Below, piece by piece: positions 10,857 to 20,535 of a stretch of 64,000 nt of DNA. The notes beneath the pieces were generated by a model. It searched no databases, was not told where the DNA came from, and was given only the letters and a program-made list of their open reading frames with translations. This DNA comes from Purpureocillium takamizusanense. Its lineage: Eukaryota; Ascomycota; Sordariomycetes; Hypocreales; Ophiocordycipitaceae. Positions within the stretch are counted from its first letter, which is position 1, and every line of letters begins with the position of its first letter. Made by a program: the position numbers and the translations under genes. Location: the NCBI RefSeq assembly GCF_022605165.1, contig NC_063068.1:1860001-1924000 (forward strand), read 5' to 3'.

Positions 10857-12868
10857 TCATTTTGAGGGCCCTGCCGCAGTGAGAAAGTCAAAGTCAGCGC
10901 CGTACTGCGCCTGGTTGACTGATCGCATGTACAGCCCGCGATAACCCCTGGTTTGCTCCCTCGCAACCCAAGGCGTATCTGCCTGCAGCTTTTGCTGCCG
11001 CTCCCATATCCTGCGCTGTATCTCCGCATCGGAGATGTCTACCTCCAGCAATCGCCTCTCTACGTCGCAGACAATCACGTCACCATCGCGCATGACGCCG
11101 AACACAGACGTTGGGTCCGCGCTCTCAGGAGAAATGTGCAAAGCGATGGTGCCACCAGCAGTGCCGCTCATACGACCGTCGGAGATCCGAAGCATATCCA
11201 GCACCCCCTTCTCCGCCAGCTTCCGGGGGATCGGGATCAGTCCTGCCTCGGGCATTCCTGGGTTTCCAACAGGGCCTATGTTCTGCAGCAAGAGAACACT
11301 GTCTGGAGTGACATCGAGCGCGGGGTGGTCGATGCGTCTAGCCAGGTCGGCAGGGCCCGCAAAGACAACGGCACGGCCACGGTGACGAAGCAGGCGACGG
11401 TCCTTGGAGGCGCTGGCTTTCATAACGGAGCCACCAGGTGCTAGGTTGCCCCTGAGGACGACAAGTGATGATGACGAATACATCGGCTCGGACAAGGGCT
11501 GGATACAGCTCAGATGCTGGGGAACCGGAATTGGACTTTGCAATGTGAGTTCTTCACCAAGGGTTCTTCCGGTGTATGTCATGGCGCCAAGCTCAAGAAG
11601 AGGCTTCAAACGGTGAAGGAGCGCAAGCATGCCACCTTGCGCTTGGTCAGCGGAGTTGTCTGTGTCACGAAATGGGGCTTCGTCATACCAGAGTTATGGA
11701 AATCAGTCATGTAATTCTCCCCACTCGGCTTCAGGTCTACGAGGAGCGGCGTCCGTCGGCCAATCTCATCGATGGTACCCAACGTGATGGTTCCGGCCAC
11801 GCTTGGGTGTCGGCCCACGATGGCCATGAGGTGAACTGCTGCATTGGTGGAGCCACCGATGGCTTGTAGGACAGTCACTGCGTTGATGAAAGACTCCTTG
11901 GTCAGCACCCTTTGCGGGCGCCATGCGTCCACGTCACTACACATGCGCACCGCGTTTCGGCCAGTCTCCTCAGCCACGCGCAGTCGCGCAGCCGAAACCG
12001 CCGGGGCGGACGCGCCGGCCGCCAACGGAATGAGGCCCAGGGCGGCGAGCAGACAGGCCATGGTGCTGGCGGTGCCCATGACGCCGCAGGTGCCCGCGGT
12101 AGGAGCCAGCTCGTCGTTGACGGCCGAAATATCCTCGATGTCGATGGTCCCGGCCCTGAAGCGCGCCCAGTTGCTGCGGCAGTCGGTGCAGGCACCGATG
12201 CGTTCGCCGCGGTGGGAGCCGGGCATCATTGGGCCAGTGAGGAGCGGAAGGAGGGGCTTGTTGGCGGAGAGACCGCCCATGAGCTGCGCGGGGACAGTCT
12301 TGTCGCATCCTAGTCGCAGTCTCTGTAAGTGGGACGCTCTGAAGATGTTTACAGAGACTTGACGCCTTGTCTTGTATGAAAGCGCAATTCATGTATGAGA
12401 CGTACCTCCTATAGCAACGACAACATCACAAGGCTGGGCCCGAATCATTTCCTCCGTGTCCATGCTCATCAAGTTGCGCAGGAACATGCTCGTCGGTGAG
12501 GAGAAGCTCTCGTGCAGGCTGATGGTCGGGAACTCGACGGCCAACCCGCCGCTCAGCTGTACGCCGCGCTTGACTGCATCGATGAGCTGGGGCACGTTGG
12601 CGTGGCACGGGTTGAAGCCCGAGTGCGTGTTGATGATGCCGACGATGGGCCGCGCCAGGGCGTCCTCGCCGTACCCGAGCGCCTTGATGAAGACCTTGCG
12701 AAGGAACAAGCTGAAGTGGGCGTCGCCGTACGAGGTCAGGCCCTGGCGCAGGCCGACGGCGGAGGAGGAGGAGGAAGCGATGGACTGCGACAGGTCGTAG
12801 TCGGGGTTGGTCGTCGCCGCTTCTGCGTTGAATCCCCGTGACTGCGAGGGTTGCTGACCGTCGTCCAT
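10857..12868 (-). CDS. IlvD/Edd-family dehydratase (sugar-acid type likely)
   Basis: Three exons on the minus strand (12868-12406, 12309-11689, 11635-10857) splice to 1863 nt, 620 aa. The IlvD/Edd family removes water from 2,3-dihydroxy acids or aldonic acids using an Fe-S cluster. The cluster cysteines are visible in GFNPCHANV, in CDKTVPAQLMGG (rebuilt across intron 1) and in GTCGVMGTASTM. The catalytic C-terminal region has ISDGRMSGTAGGTIALHISP. DFHNSGGMLALL is restored across intron 2. Yeast-type Ilv3 is mitochondrial; here the N-terminus is acidic and Ser-rich with no obvious mitochondrial presequence. With the surrounding dehydrogenases and regulator, this argues for a cytosolic catabolic enzyme acting on a sugar acid rather than for valine/isoleucine synthesis. 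That part is inference. Confidence 0.92.
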
Positions 12869-13317
12869 GGTGCCTGCTGTCCCAGGTTTACAGAGTCAGA
12901 GTCAGTCATGCGCGGAGAGAACGATATCTTGTTGGCGATTGACATGAGCTCTTGTTGTTGTTCGCTTCTCGCGAGCGGCAATCACGACATTGCTTACTAG
13001 TTGTAACTAGTTATACATGGTGTGGCTGATTGGGGCACACGGACGGACGGAGCCCGTCGCGGCGGCATTCGCTCCGGCCGGGGGGAGCGCCCGAGATCGG
13101 TGCGGGCGAACCCCGACGAAAAGCGGGGCCGACGCGGAGATGCTCCGTCACGCCTACTGGCGTGGTATTCGGGGCAGCCGTATAAGTCAGTCAGTCGGCT
13201 TATGGTCGCAGCCAGGAACAGACTTCATAAACTGCGATTGAGGCACATCAGAAACAACAGCGTCAAGCAGCTCGACCTATATCCGCATGAATTAATCAGG
13301 AGCCGCCGGGCCACTCC
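12869..13317. promoter_or_regulatory. Divergent promoter, dehydratase / SDR
   Basis: A 449-bp gap lies between the start codons of the minus-strand IlvD/Edd gene and the plus-strand SDR. GC-rich CGG/CCG triplets cluster around 13069-13135 (for example CTCCGGCCGG), which would suit a Zn2Cys6 regulator such as the one two genes away. No specific operator can be proven. Confidence 0.45.
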
Positions 13318-14238
13318 ATGTCGAACCCAATGTTTCGACTCGACGGCAAAGTCGCCCTCGTCATCGGCCTCGGGCAGTCGGGCTCCTCCCCATCCTCCTC
13401 CTCCTCCTCCTCTGATGGCGAGGGCTGGGGCATCGGGGCCGCGTGCGCCGTCTCCCTCGCCCGCCAGGGCGCCACCATCTTCGGCGGCAACCGCACGCTC
13501 GCCTCGGCGCGGCGCACCGTCGAGGCCGTCGAGGCCGTCTCCTCCTCCGGGCGGGCGTGCGTCGTGGTCGAGACGGACGCCACGAGCTCGGCGTCGGTCA
13601 AGGCGCTCGTCGACGCGTGCCTCGCGCGGCACGGGCGCATCGACATCCTCGTCGCCAACGTCGGGCAGTCGCAGCCCGGGACAGCGGCGACCATGGCGGA
13701 GGAGGTGTGGGAGGCGCAGATGCAGGTCAACCTGACGAGCGCGTATCTTGCGTTGCACCACGCGCTGCCCGTGATGGAGCAGGCCCAGCGCACGGGACGC
13801 GATAGCGGCGATAGCAAAGGCAGCGGCGGAGGCGGAGGAGGCTCCATCATCTGCGTGTCGAGCATCGCCGGCCTGCGACACATCGGCAAGGACCAGATCG
13901 CGTACAACACGGCCAAGGCGGCGCTGCTGCAGCTGGTGCGCGCGACGGCCGTGTCGTACGCGGGCCGCGGGGTGCGCGTCAACGCCGTGGTGCCGGGCCT
14001 CATGGACACGCCGTACACGCGCGCGCTGGCGGATCGCTTCGCCGCCGTCAAGGAGGAGGGCGGCAGCTACGAGGCGTTTTGCAGGACGCGCGACGCGCAG
14101 GTCCCCATGGGGAGGATGGGCGACGCCTGGGACGTGGCCTGTGCGGTCGTGTTCCTGGCGTCGGACGAGGCGCGGTATGTGACGGGGCAGAAGATTGTTG
14201 TCGATGGTGGCATCACGTGCTCGACGGGGAGGACTTGA
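13318..14238 (+). CDS. Short-chain dehydrogenase/reductase with Ser insertion
   Basis: Single exon, 306 aa. A Rossmann-fold NAD(P)-dependent oxidoreductase of the classical SDR type. The active-site elements are present: NVG after beta-4, Ser in ICVSSIAG, the YNTAK (YxxxK) pair, and VNAVVPGLMDTPYT. The C-terminus ends DEARYVTGQKIVVDGG, standard for the family. The nucleotide-binding loop is odd: instead of a compact TGxxxGxG it reads IGLGQSG, then a poly-Ser/Asp run of about 14 residues, then GWGIGAACA. The run is encoded by a TCC repeat (13385-13412) and cannot be removed as a frame-preserving GT-AG intron. A second Gly-rich run sits before beta-5. Head-to-head with the dehydratase, it probably oxidises the pathway sugar or hydroxy acid. 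Confidence 0.9.
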   Translation: MSNPMFRLDGKVALVIGLGQSGSSPSSSSSSSDGEGWGIGAACAVSLARQGATIFGGNRTLASARRTVEAVEAVSSSGRACVVVETDATSSASVKALVDACLARHGRIDILVANVGQSQPGTAATMAEEVWEAQMQVNLTSAYLALHHALPVMEQAQRTGRDSGDSKGSGGGGGGSIICVSSIAGLRHIGKDQIAYNTAKAALLQLVRATAVSYAGRGVRVNAVVPGLMDTPYTRALADRFAAVKEEGGSYEAFCRTRDAQVPMGRMGDAWDVACAVVFLASDEARYVTGQKIVVDGGITCSTGRT

Positions 14239-14419
14239 TGGCTTTTGCGTCGTCGTGGGCATCGTCTTTGATGATGTGGTTAGACTTGGGTGTGTTTTCT
14301 GTCTTTCTTTGATTGTGTGTATGTATGTATATATCTATTAGCCCCGTCTATCATGAGAAACGCTCGCGCGGACCCCCTCTCTTCATACTTCGTACAGAAC
14401 ATTACGCAGGCGAGGTAAG

Positions 14420-14986
14420 CTAATTCCCCATCATGGGCGTCGGCGGCGGCAGCTGCGGCGGCGCGGTGCCTCTCACGTATTTCGTGTGCTGCCCCATGGT
14501 AACGACAACCTCACGACCTTCGGCGGCATCGTCATCCACCTTTACGATCCTGACCGTCACAAACGCCAAGCTCCCGCCCACCCTCTCCGCGCGCGTCTCG
14601 ACGCGCACCCTGTCGCCGACGCGCGCCGTGCTGAGGTAGCTGATGTGCATGTCGACGCTCGCGCCCGTCGTCTCGCGCAGGTCCGTCGCCGCGATGGCCA
14701 GGCCCGTGGTGAAGTCGATGATGGTGGCCGACACGGCGCCGTGCAAGCCGCCCTTGCTGTTGACGTGCGTCGGCGTCAGCGTCAGCGACGTCACCACCAG
14801 CCCGTCGTGCGACGCCGACTCGAGCCGGATCGTCGGCAGGATGAGCCCGTAGATGGGGCTGCCTTGCAGGAGGCGCTCCAGCAGCGCTTGGACGTGTGCC
14901 GTGCGCCGGATTGTCGCTTCGGGGCTGTTGTTGTTGCTGCTGCTGCCGCTGCCGCTTCTGTCGTCGCCGGCCTGGGACGACGCCAT
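14420..14986 (-). CDS. Hotdog-fold acyl-CoA thioesterase (PaaI/ACOT13-like)
   Basis: Single exon, 188 aa. Residues about 45-170 form a hotdog thioesterase domain. The signature KGGLHGAVSATIIDFTTGLAI carries the HG...D catalytic pattern of PaaI/ACOT13-type acyl-CoA thioesterases, followed by the strands VDMHISYLSTARVGDRVRVE and SLAFVTVRIV. The family hydrolyses short, medium or aromatic acyl-CoAs in mitochondria or cytosol. The first 30 residues are Ser/Asn/Gly-rich and not part of the fold. It converges tail-to-tail with the SDR (181 bp between stops). Whether it belongs to the same pathway is unclear. Confidence 0.88.
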   Translation of the reverse strand: MASSQAGDDRSGSGSSSNNNSPEATIRRTAHVQALLERLLQGSPIYGLILPTIRLESASHDGLVVTSLTLTPTHVNSKGGLHGAVSATIIDFTTGLAIAATDLRETTGASVDMHISYLSTARVGDRVRVETRAERVGGSLAFVTVRIVKVDDDAAEGREVVVTMGQHTKYVRGTAPPQLPPPTPMMGN

Positions 14987-15602
14987 TGCTCTCTCGTCTT
15001 GTTTTTTTCCCGTTTGACTGGCGCAGTGAGTGAGCGGTGGTGGTTCTGGTGTGGTTTGCGGTGCTGGGGCTGGATGTCGCGCTCAGCGCCGCTGTGAGGG
15101 GCAAGAGGGGAGGGAAAGGGGCCCGGCGGCCGGTTTATGAGTTGTGCGTTGGCGGTTTGAAGTGGGTGAGGTTTTGTTTGCGGTGATGAGAATGAGAGTG
15201 AGTCTCTGACACTCGACTTTTTCTGGCATTGATTCGCTTTTTTTGTTTGGCCGGCGTCTGATCCGACCGGATCCGAGAGACCCACCTCAACGGACGCACC
15301 CCGTCCGTGTAAGTCAGGCCGCCAACGTCCATTTATTTCTTATACGACGTCCTTCATTCATTCAGTCGCAATGATAACCGGAATACTGACTTTTTATAAA
15401 ATTCAAGAAAGCGGTCCGTTGAAAGTAACATATTGCCTGCTATAGAGCTCAAGCTACACACACACACACACATACGAAGTACACACACGATCCCACCTCA
15501 TTACACCCAATACCGAGTTACACTTACTGACCATGCCGCACGCCCACCCCCAATCCCCTGACCTGTTTCATTCCCATGCTGCATGCATGCACTCATATCC
15601 AC
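14987..15602. other. Intergenic region with (CA)n repeat
   Basis: Promoter side of the thioesterase and 3' side of the CFEM gene. It holds a CA microsatellite at about 15456-15488 interrupted by one inverted copy of the TACTTCGTA motif (15473-15481). No gene is seen. Confidence 0.6.
15456..15488. repeat. (CA)n microsatellite
   Basis: An imperfect dinucleotide CA tract read directly from the sequence, split by TACGAAGTA. Confidence 0.9.
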
Positions 15603-16415
15603 TTAAAGAGCAATCGCAACCGCCCAGAACGTGGCAAAGACAGCCGCCACGATACTGAGCTCAGAGCGGCCGGCCGAGGCCGTCACCGGCACGCTCTGGG
15701 TTGGGGACGCGCCACCGCTGCTGCTCCTGCCGCCGCCGCCGCCGCCGCCACTACCTCCGGCGGTAGTGGACGTCTTGACGCCCGTGCATCCAGGGCAAGG
15801 CTGACCGCCGGTGCTGACCGCCGAGGTCTCTGCCCCGGACGAGGACGAGGAGGCGGATCCGGGGGCGGAGCTGGCGGAAGAAGTCGAGCAGGGCAGCGTG
15901 GTCGTGTCCGTCTGCACAACAGTCGTCGTGGCTCCCCCCGACGACGAGGTGACGGGCCCCGTGCTGCTGCTTCCAGTCCCCGAGCTGCCCCCCGAGGACG
16001 TCGTCGTCCTGGACACAGTCTCCGTCGACGTCGGGGTAGCAGAGCCACCAGTCGAGGTGCTGCCGGGGCCGCCCGTCGGTGTCGTGGTGGCCGTGGCGCT
16101 CGTACAAGGCGTCGTCGGGCTGGCCGTGACGCAGCTGCACAAAGCCTGCACCGAAGTCACTACCTGCAGGGCCGTCTCGAGGCCGCAGCCGTCGGTGACG
16201 CACGCCAGCGCGGCCCCCTGGATCACGTCGCTCTTGGAGCACTGGCACGCGTAGTCGGCCGTCTGGCACTTGGCGGCCGTCACGGCGGCCGACTCGATGC
16301 ACGACTTGGCGCACACGGGGACGGCGTCGGCCGACTTTTGGCAGGGCGAGACCGAGTCGCAGGCTCGGGCGGCGGCCACGAGGGCCAAGAGACTCAACGA
16401 GGATGAGGTTCGCAT
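15603..16415 (-). CDS. CFEM-domain GPI-anchored cell-surface protein
   Basis: Single exon, 270 aa. It begins MRTSSSLSLLALVAAARA, a clear signal peptide. Residues about 18-95 form a CFEM domain with the eight-cysteine pattern: CDSVSPC, VPVCAKSC, AAKC, ADYACQC, ACVTDGC, LCSC. The Asp of TADYACQC is at the position that ligates haem iron in the characterised Candida CFEM protein Csa2. A 150-residue Ser/Thr/Gly stalk follows, with a C-terminal hydrophobic segment (SIVAAVFATFWAVAIAL) preceded by small residues, as for a GPI anchor. Members act in haem-iron capture, wall integrity or host interaction. The start was chosen at the ATG that places the signal peptide first; an upstream in-frame extension would bury it. 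Confidence 0.9.
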   Translation of the reverse strand: MRTSSSLSLLALVAAARACDSVSPCQKSADAVPVCAKSCIESAAVTAAKCQTADYACQCSKSDVIQGAALACVTDGCGLETALQVVTSVQALCSCVTASPTTPCTSATATTTPTGGPGSTSTGGSATPTSTETVSRTTTSSGGSSGTGSSSTGPVTSSSGGATTTVVQTDTTTLPCSTSSASSAPGSASSSSSGAETSAVSTGGQPCPGCTGVKTSTTAGGSGGGGGGGRSSSGGASPTQSVPVTASAGRSELSIVAAVFATFWAVAIAL

Positions 16416-19051
16416 GTTGGAAATGAGTGCGGGTTGGTATATCCTAGCGAGCGAGAAAAGAGGCCAGACCTTTTTACTGAGTTGCACTTGAAGTTGAGAG
16501 AGCTGAATAGAGAGCGAGCGGATTCGGTGAGACCACGACGTGGACTGTGGCCAAGGAGCGAGCGACTACCTACTTTTATATTGGCCGTCCGCCATACAAG
16601 ATCTGGCTGCGGGTTGAGAAGCCCCCCACCCTCTCGGTCGATCGCGCGGTCATGAGAACTGGGAAGCATCCCAAGAAGTTGGGTGTGGTTGCATTGGCCA
16701 GCCCAAGAGCACAGGCAGCCAACATGTCTCAACAGCCTTGACGGCCGGCTCGACGAGCCCACGCGGTCCAATGACAGGAACCAGAGAATCCCTTGCTCCG
16801 ACAAAACAGGTCCTGGAAGAAGGGGGGGGGGGGTCTCGAGACACGAACACAGTATTCGCAATGCGAAGAGTTGTGGAAAGCGGTCGCACGTTGCATGTAG
16901 ATTCAGGGCCAAAACAAGAGAGTGTCCGTTGGTCGACATGATCAACCGTGCGCTCCGCAAGTAAACAATAATCGTGCAAATCGAGCATGGGCAGTCACTT
17001 GTCGCTCGTCGACCCCGGACTTTCTTACTTCTTAACTTTTTGACTTCTGATAGAACGTCTGTAAGTCGGCACCGCTCTCACTCCCTGCTCGTCGGCTGTG
17101 GCTTTACTATGAGCTTGCAAGTTAGGTCGAACAGGCTACGGTCCGTGCTAGCCGTGAACGAGCCTCGGTCACAAAGATGGGACATCCTCGCAACTGAAGG
17201 TATACTCGATATTACGGCCCGTATGGCAATATGCTGGGCAAGTTGGCCGGTGATGAATCGCTCTCGACAAGGCTGATGTAGAAGTGGTTGCTTTGTTGAA
17301 GAAACGCCCAGAGCCGTTTCTGACCATCGTTCGCCTCGCTAAGCTGTGATCCCACGCCCGGTCCAACAAGGGAGCATTGGCTCGAAACCTCGTCGAGCAC
17401 GGCCGGGGCAGGGGCACTTGGTCTGACAGAAGTGTATCGAACCTGACTAGGGCTCGTATGAGAGTAACCGCGCATCTGCCATTTATTTCCCCGCGAGGTG
17501 CACACAGATGTGAGGCGGCTGCCAAGCCTCGTTGATGCAGATGCGTGTCCAGCTTTGACATATTGAACCTGTCGGGTCGACTGTATTTTGTATATTGTGA
17601 TTCTTCGTCACCCTTGCCCTCGGGCCCAGGTGGTTGCATTCAATAATCTTTGCAGCCAATATCGCCGAGACAATGGCCGTAATGCCCAAGTATTGATACC
17701 ACAAGGCTTCGCCCATCCGAAGCTAGCTGCGTGCCCTACGGACAGGAACACGAGGAAGGGGAGCTAGTCATTGGTTTGCGCAACGCGACAAAAGCTGGTG
17801 GGTGGTGGATGAGCTGTCCCTGGCCGTCGACAATTGGCGCGAGCCTATGAAAGGGTGTGCGGACCTGGCCTTGGTGTAAGATTCCTGTTTGGCAGCGCAT
17901 GGCCATGTGAGGACCAGGGAATGCAGATCTCTCCATCTGCCGTTTGGACGCACAATCGCAGAGTCGGTCCGTCGGCGGATGGTCGGGCGCACGAGATGAC
18001 GGAGCCAACGCGAGCACGAACAGAGGCCGGCAACCCCCACTCTGTATCTCTGCTTCCTGTCTGGTACCACGTGAACGGGGAACGGACGACTCCACTAACT
18101 GCTCTGTGTACAGTAAACTTAGCGGGAAAGAGTCAGAGGTACTTCGTAAAGCTTGCTGGAAGTCTGTCTCATCGCCTTTCAACTTTCGACCCGGTGGTAA
18201 ATCGGTGTAGATGGCATGGCAAGCTGCAGTCCAACCTGTATAGAGAACCAACAACTTTTATCCTCCCACTGTACCAAGTATACCCCTCACTGTTCCATCC
18301 AACTCCAGACGTCTGAGCGACCGAGCCTTGGACACAGACCCCAAACGGTCAATGGATGGTGGACCGTCATTGTGACTGGGCGATAGGAATAGTCTTGCTT
18401 GCCCTCCGGGCGCTGCTGCATTCCGCTGGAGACCGAAATATGGCCGGTCACGACGTCGGTGTCGGTCGTGGCCGACAAATCCGGCCGCCTGCCGCTCCTT
18501 CGGGCCAAGTCCAACCTCTGCGCGCCTTGTCGCGGGCGGATGATGCCGGTTGACACATGCGTGCTGGGGCACGGCATCTGGCGCTAGGGCTGCCCGCCGC
18601 ACTTTGTCACCGCCAGTCGTTTGATAGTCTCGATCGGGTGGCCTGTCACGGCTGAATCGATCTTGCGGCTTTGCCGTAATGCGGGAGCTGCTGGGCTGAG
18701 TGCCTGGTTTACAGTCAGATTCGAAGCCCGCTCGTCATCGTCATCGACAGTTATCAGGAGCTCAGCCTTGCTCTTTGCACCTCAGCGATTCCACCCGTAT
18801 GCGCCTGGCTCAACCTGCTCAAGGATTCCTGCATGTCTCATCACGGCCCTCCGTGACCGCCATTGGCTCATTGAGTTTGGAGACGCAGCCCAACATGTCG
18901 CGCAATCTACCCCGCCTCGCCCTGTGGCCGTTCGGCAGAGTTTGAGAGCTTGTCTGGGCTGCTGCTCGCTGTGTTAATAGCTTCTTCTTTGTACTTCGTA
19001 GAGATGATCCAGGCCGAAGACCGATAACCCCCCCCCAGTCATCCAAATACC
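16416..19051. other. Gene-poor intergenic region
   Basis: About 2.6 kb in which I find no convincing gene. Open frames on both strands are short and without domains. It contains a 12-base poly-G run (16822-16833), a 9-base poly-C run just before the next gene (19028-19036) and two copies of TACTTCGTA (18140-18148, 18992-19000), the second about 50 bases upstream of the glyoxalase-like gene. Confidence 0.5.
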
Positions 19052-19873
19052 ATGTCTGGCGCACCTGGTCCGCGGCCGACGCTCGACCATATCGTCATAC
19101 TCGTGTCACAGGACACGCTCCAGACTATCCCCGATCGGCTCCGAGACGTGCTCGTCGTTGCCCCGGGGGGCATCCATGCCGGCGGGCTCACGTCCAACAA
19201 ACTCATCCTCCTGGCCGATGGCGTCTACATCGAATTCATCGCCTTTTTCGACGGCGTTGACCCCGAGCAACGGAGGCGACACCGCTGGGGAAACCTAAAG
19301 GAGAACAGCATCATCGACTGGGCGTACACGTTACCCCACGAAGGCGGCTTCGGGGCTGTGCAGCAACGTGTCGCCGATGCGCAAGCAGGCTACACCTACG
19401 ACGATCCGGTGGCCGGCGGGAGAACGAAGCCAAACAGTACGACGATACGGTGGGCCGTCGCCACTGGACGGACAAGCGATGGGAGCCCGTCCTGGCCCGG
19501 ATGGATGCCGTTCTGGTGCCTGGACCGCACGCCGCGGAATCTACGGGTGCCGTATGAAGAACATCCGGAGCAGGTACATCATCCGTGCGGCGCGAGAGGC
19601 GTTTCGTCGCTATCGCTGGCGGTACCCTGGCAGCATCTCACGCCGCTCGGCAAGGTGTACGATGCCGTCCACAACGCGCCGAGCACCGTGTCGGTATACG
19701 GGATAGAGCGGTACTGGCATTTTGGGGTCCCGTCCGAGTCGACCGATGGAAAGCATGCCATCTTGCTGTCGGGGACAGACGGCGCATCCGGGATGCGACT
19801 CACCTTGCAGGGAGACGGGCGAGGGCGGACCTCGCTGGAGCTGTTGCCGGGATTACTCGTCGAGGTGGAGTGA
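19052..19873 (+). CDS. Glyoxalase-like domain protein
   Basis: Single exon, 273 aa. The N-terminus LDHIVILVSQDTLQTIPDRL is followed by PGGIHAGGLTSNKLILLADGVYIEFIAF and HRWGNLKENSIIDWAYTL. Together these are the pattern of the fungal/bacterial glyoxalase-like family (vicinal-oxygen-chelate fold). The His of LDHI and the Glu of YIEFI are at the positions that bind metal in the superfamily. Substrate and role are unknown; members are often annotated only as glyoxalase-like. The second half, about 150 residues, varies across the family. It starts 15 bases after a poly-C run, with an A at -3. Confidence 0.82.
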   Translation: MSGAPGPRPTLDHIVILVSQDTLQTIPDRLRDVLVVAPGGIHAGGLTSNKLILLADGVYIEFIAFFDGVDPEQRRRHRWGNLKENSIIDWAYTLPHEGGFGAVQQRVADAQAGYTYDDPVAGGRTKPNSTTIRWAVATGRTSDGSPSWPGWMPFWCLDRTPRNLRVPYEEHPEQVHHPCGARGVSSLSLAVPWQHLTPLGKVYDAVHNAPSTVSVYGIERYWHFGVPSESTDGKHAILLSGTDGASGMRLTLQGDGRGRTSLELLPGLLVEVE

Positions 19874-20535
19874 TGAGGAGATTGGTCGCTCGCCGCGCAC
19901 GCGAGGCAGCACAAAGACAGACAGACGGAGTTGCCCCAGTCGTGAGAGGACGTTAATGAAGATGAGCTGGAGACAACCCCCCGCCCTAAAAAGGTTGAAA
20001 AAAGGTTGAGAATGGACACTACGCATTCGTGTAGGAGTAACTGGGAGCTTTGATGTTTTTGTACCCGCCGCCTTGCCTTCCCCTTCCGTCCGACGCATCA
20101 CTGAATGAGGCTTCGGAGGCAAGCGCCTCGCCTCGACTGGGATGCTCCTGCCGCGAGCGTCACCGTCACCGTGGGCGCGCACCCTTGCAGCAGCTCCTGT
20201 TGTGGGGACCAACTGGCCGTGTTGTGCCTGAGTCCTGACCTTGTCAGCCAGTAGCAGACCGCCACCAAAGAGTCTCTTCCTCTGTGACCAAACTAGATGC
20301 AGCAGCTCTAGCCATCCCGTGCTCTTGCTTTGAGGACGCATTTTCCACAGCCTCGCCAAGCCCGCGACAGCCTCGCCGCCCCGACAACTGCCTCCCCTCC
20401 CGCGATCGCATTGCCCTCCCATTGATTCGCGCACACGCCTCCGCCCTCGCCGGGACGCAATTGGCACGGAATAGACCCAATTGGAGAGGAGACACGCGGG
20501 CAAACCGCTTCTCTCTCTCTCTCCGCGCCGCGACA
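19874..20535. other. Intergenic region
   Basis: Lies between the glyoxalase-like gene and the BTB gene, both on the plus strand. A CT-rich tract (20511-20525) immediately precedes the BTB start codon, typical of fungal promoters and leaders. No other feature was seen. Confidence 0.5.

Noticed and set aside
13377..13422. Hidden intron in the SDR poly-Ser region
   Set aside because: The only GT...AG pair that removes the repeat is 46 nt long and would shift the frame.
13225..14262. 345-codon frame antisense to the SDR
   Set aside because: Arg/His-rich shadow of a GC-ending coding strand; the sense frame has all SDR motifs.
15576..16406. 276-codon plus-strand frame over the CFEM gene
   Set aside because: Arg/Gly-rich mirror of the minus-strand CFEM protein, which has signal peptide, eight Cys and GPI tail.
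17483..17716. Short minus-strand frame starting MGEALWYQYLGITAIVSAI
   Set aside because: The first 25 residues look like a membrane helix, but the rest is non-descript and no donor site leads to a sensible second exon.
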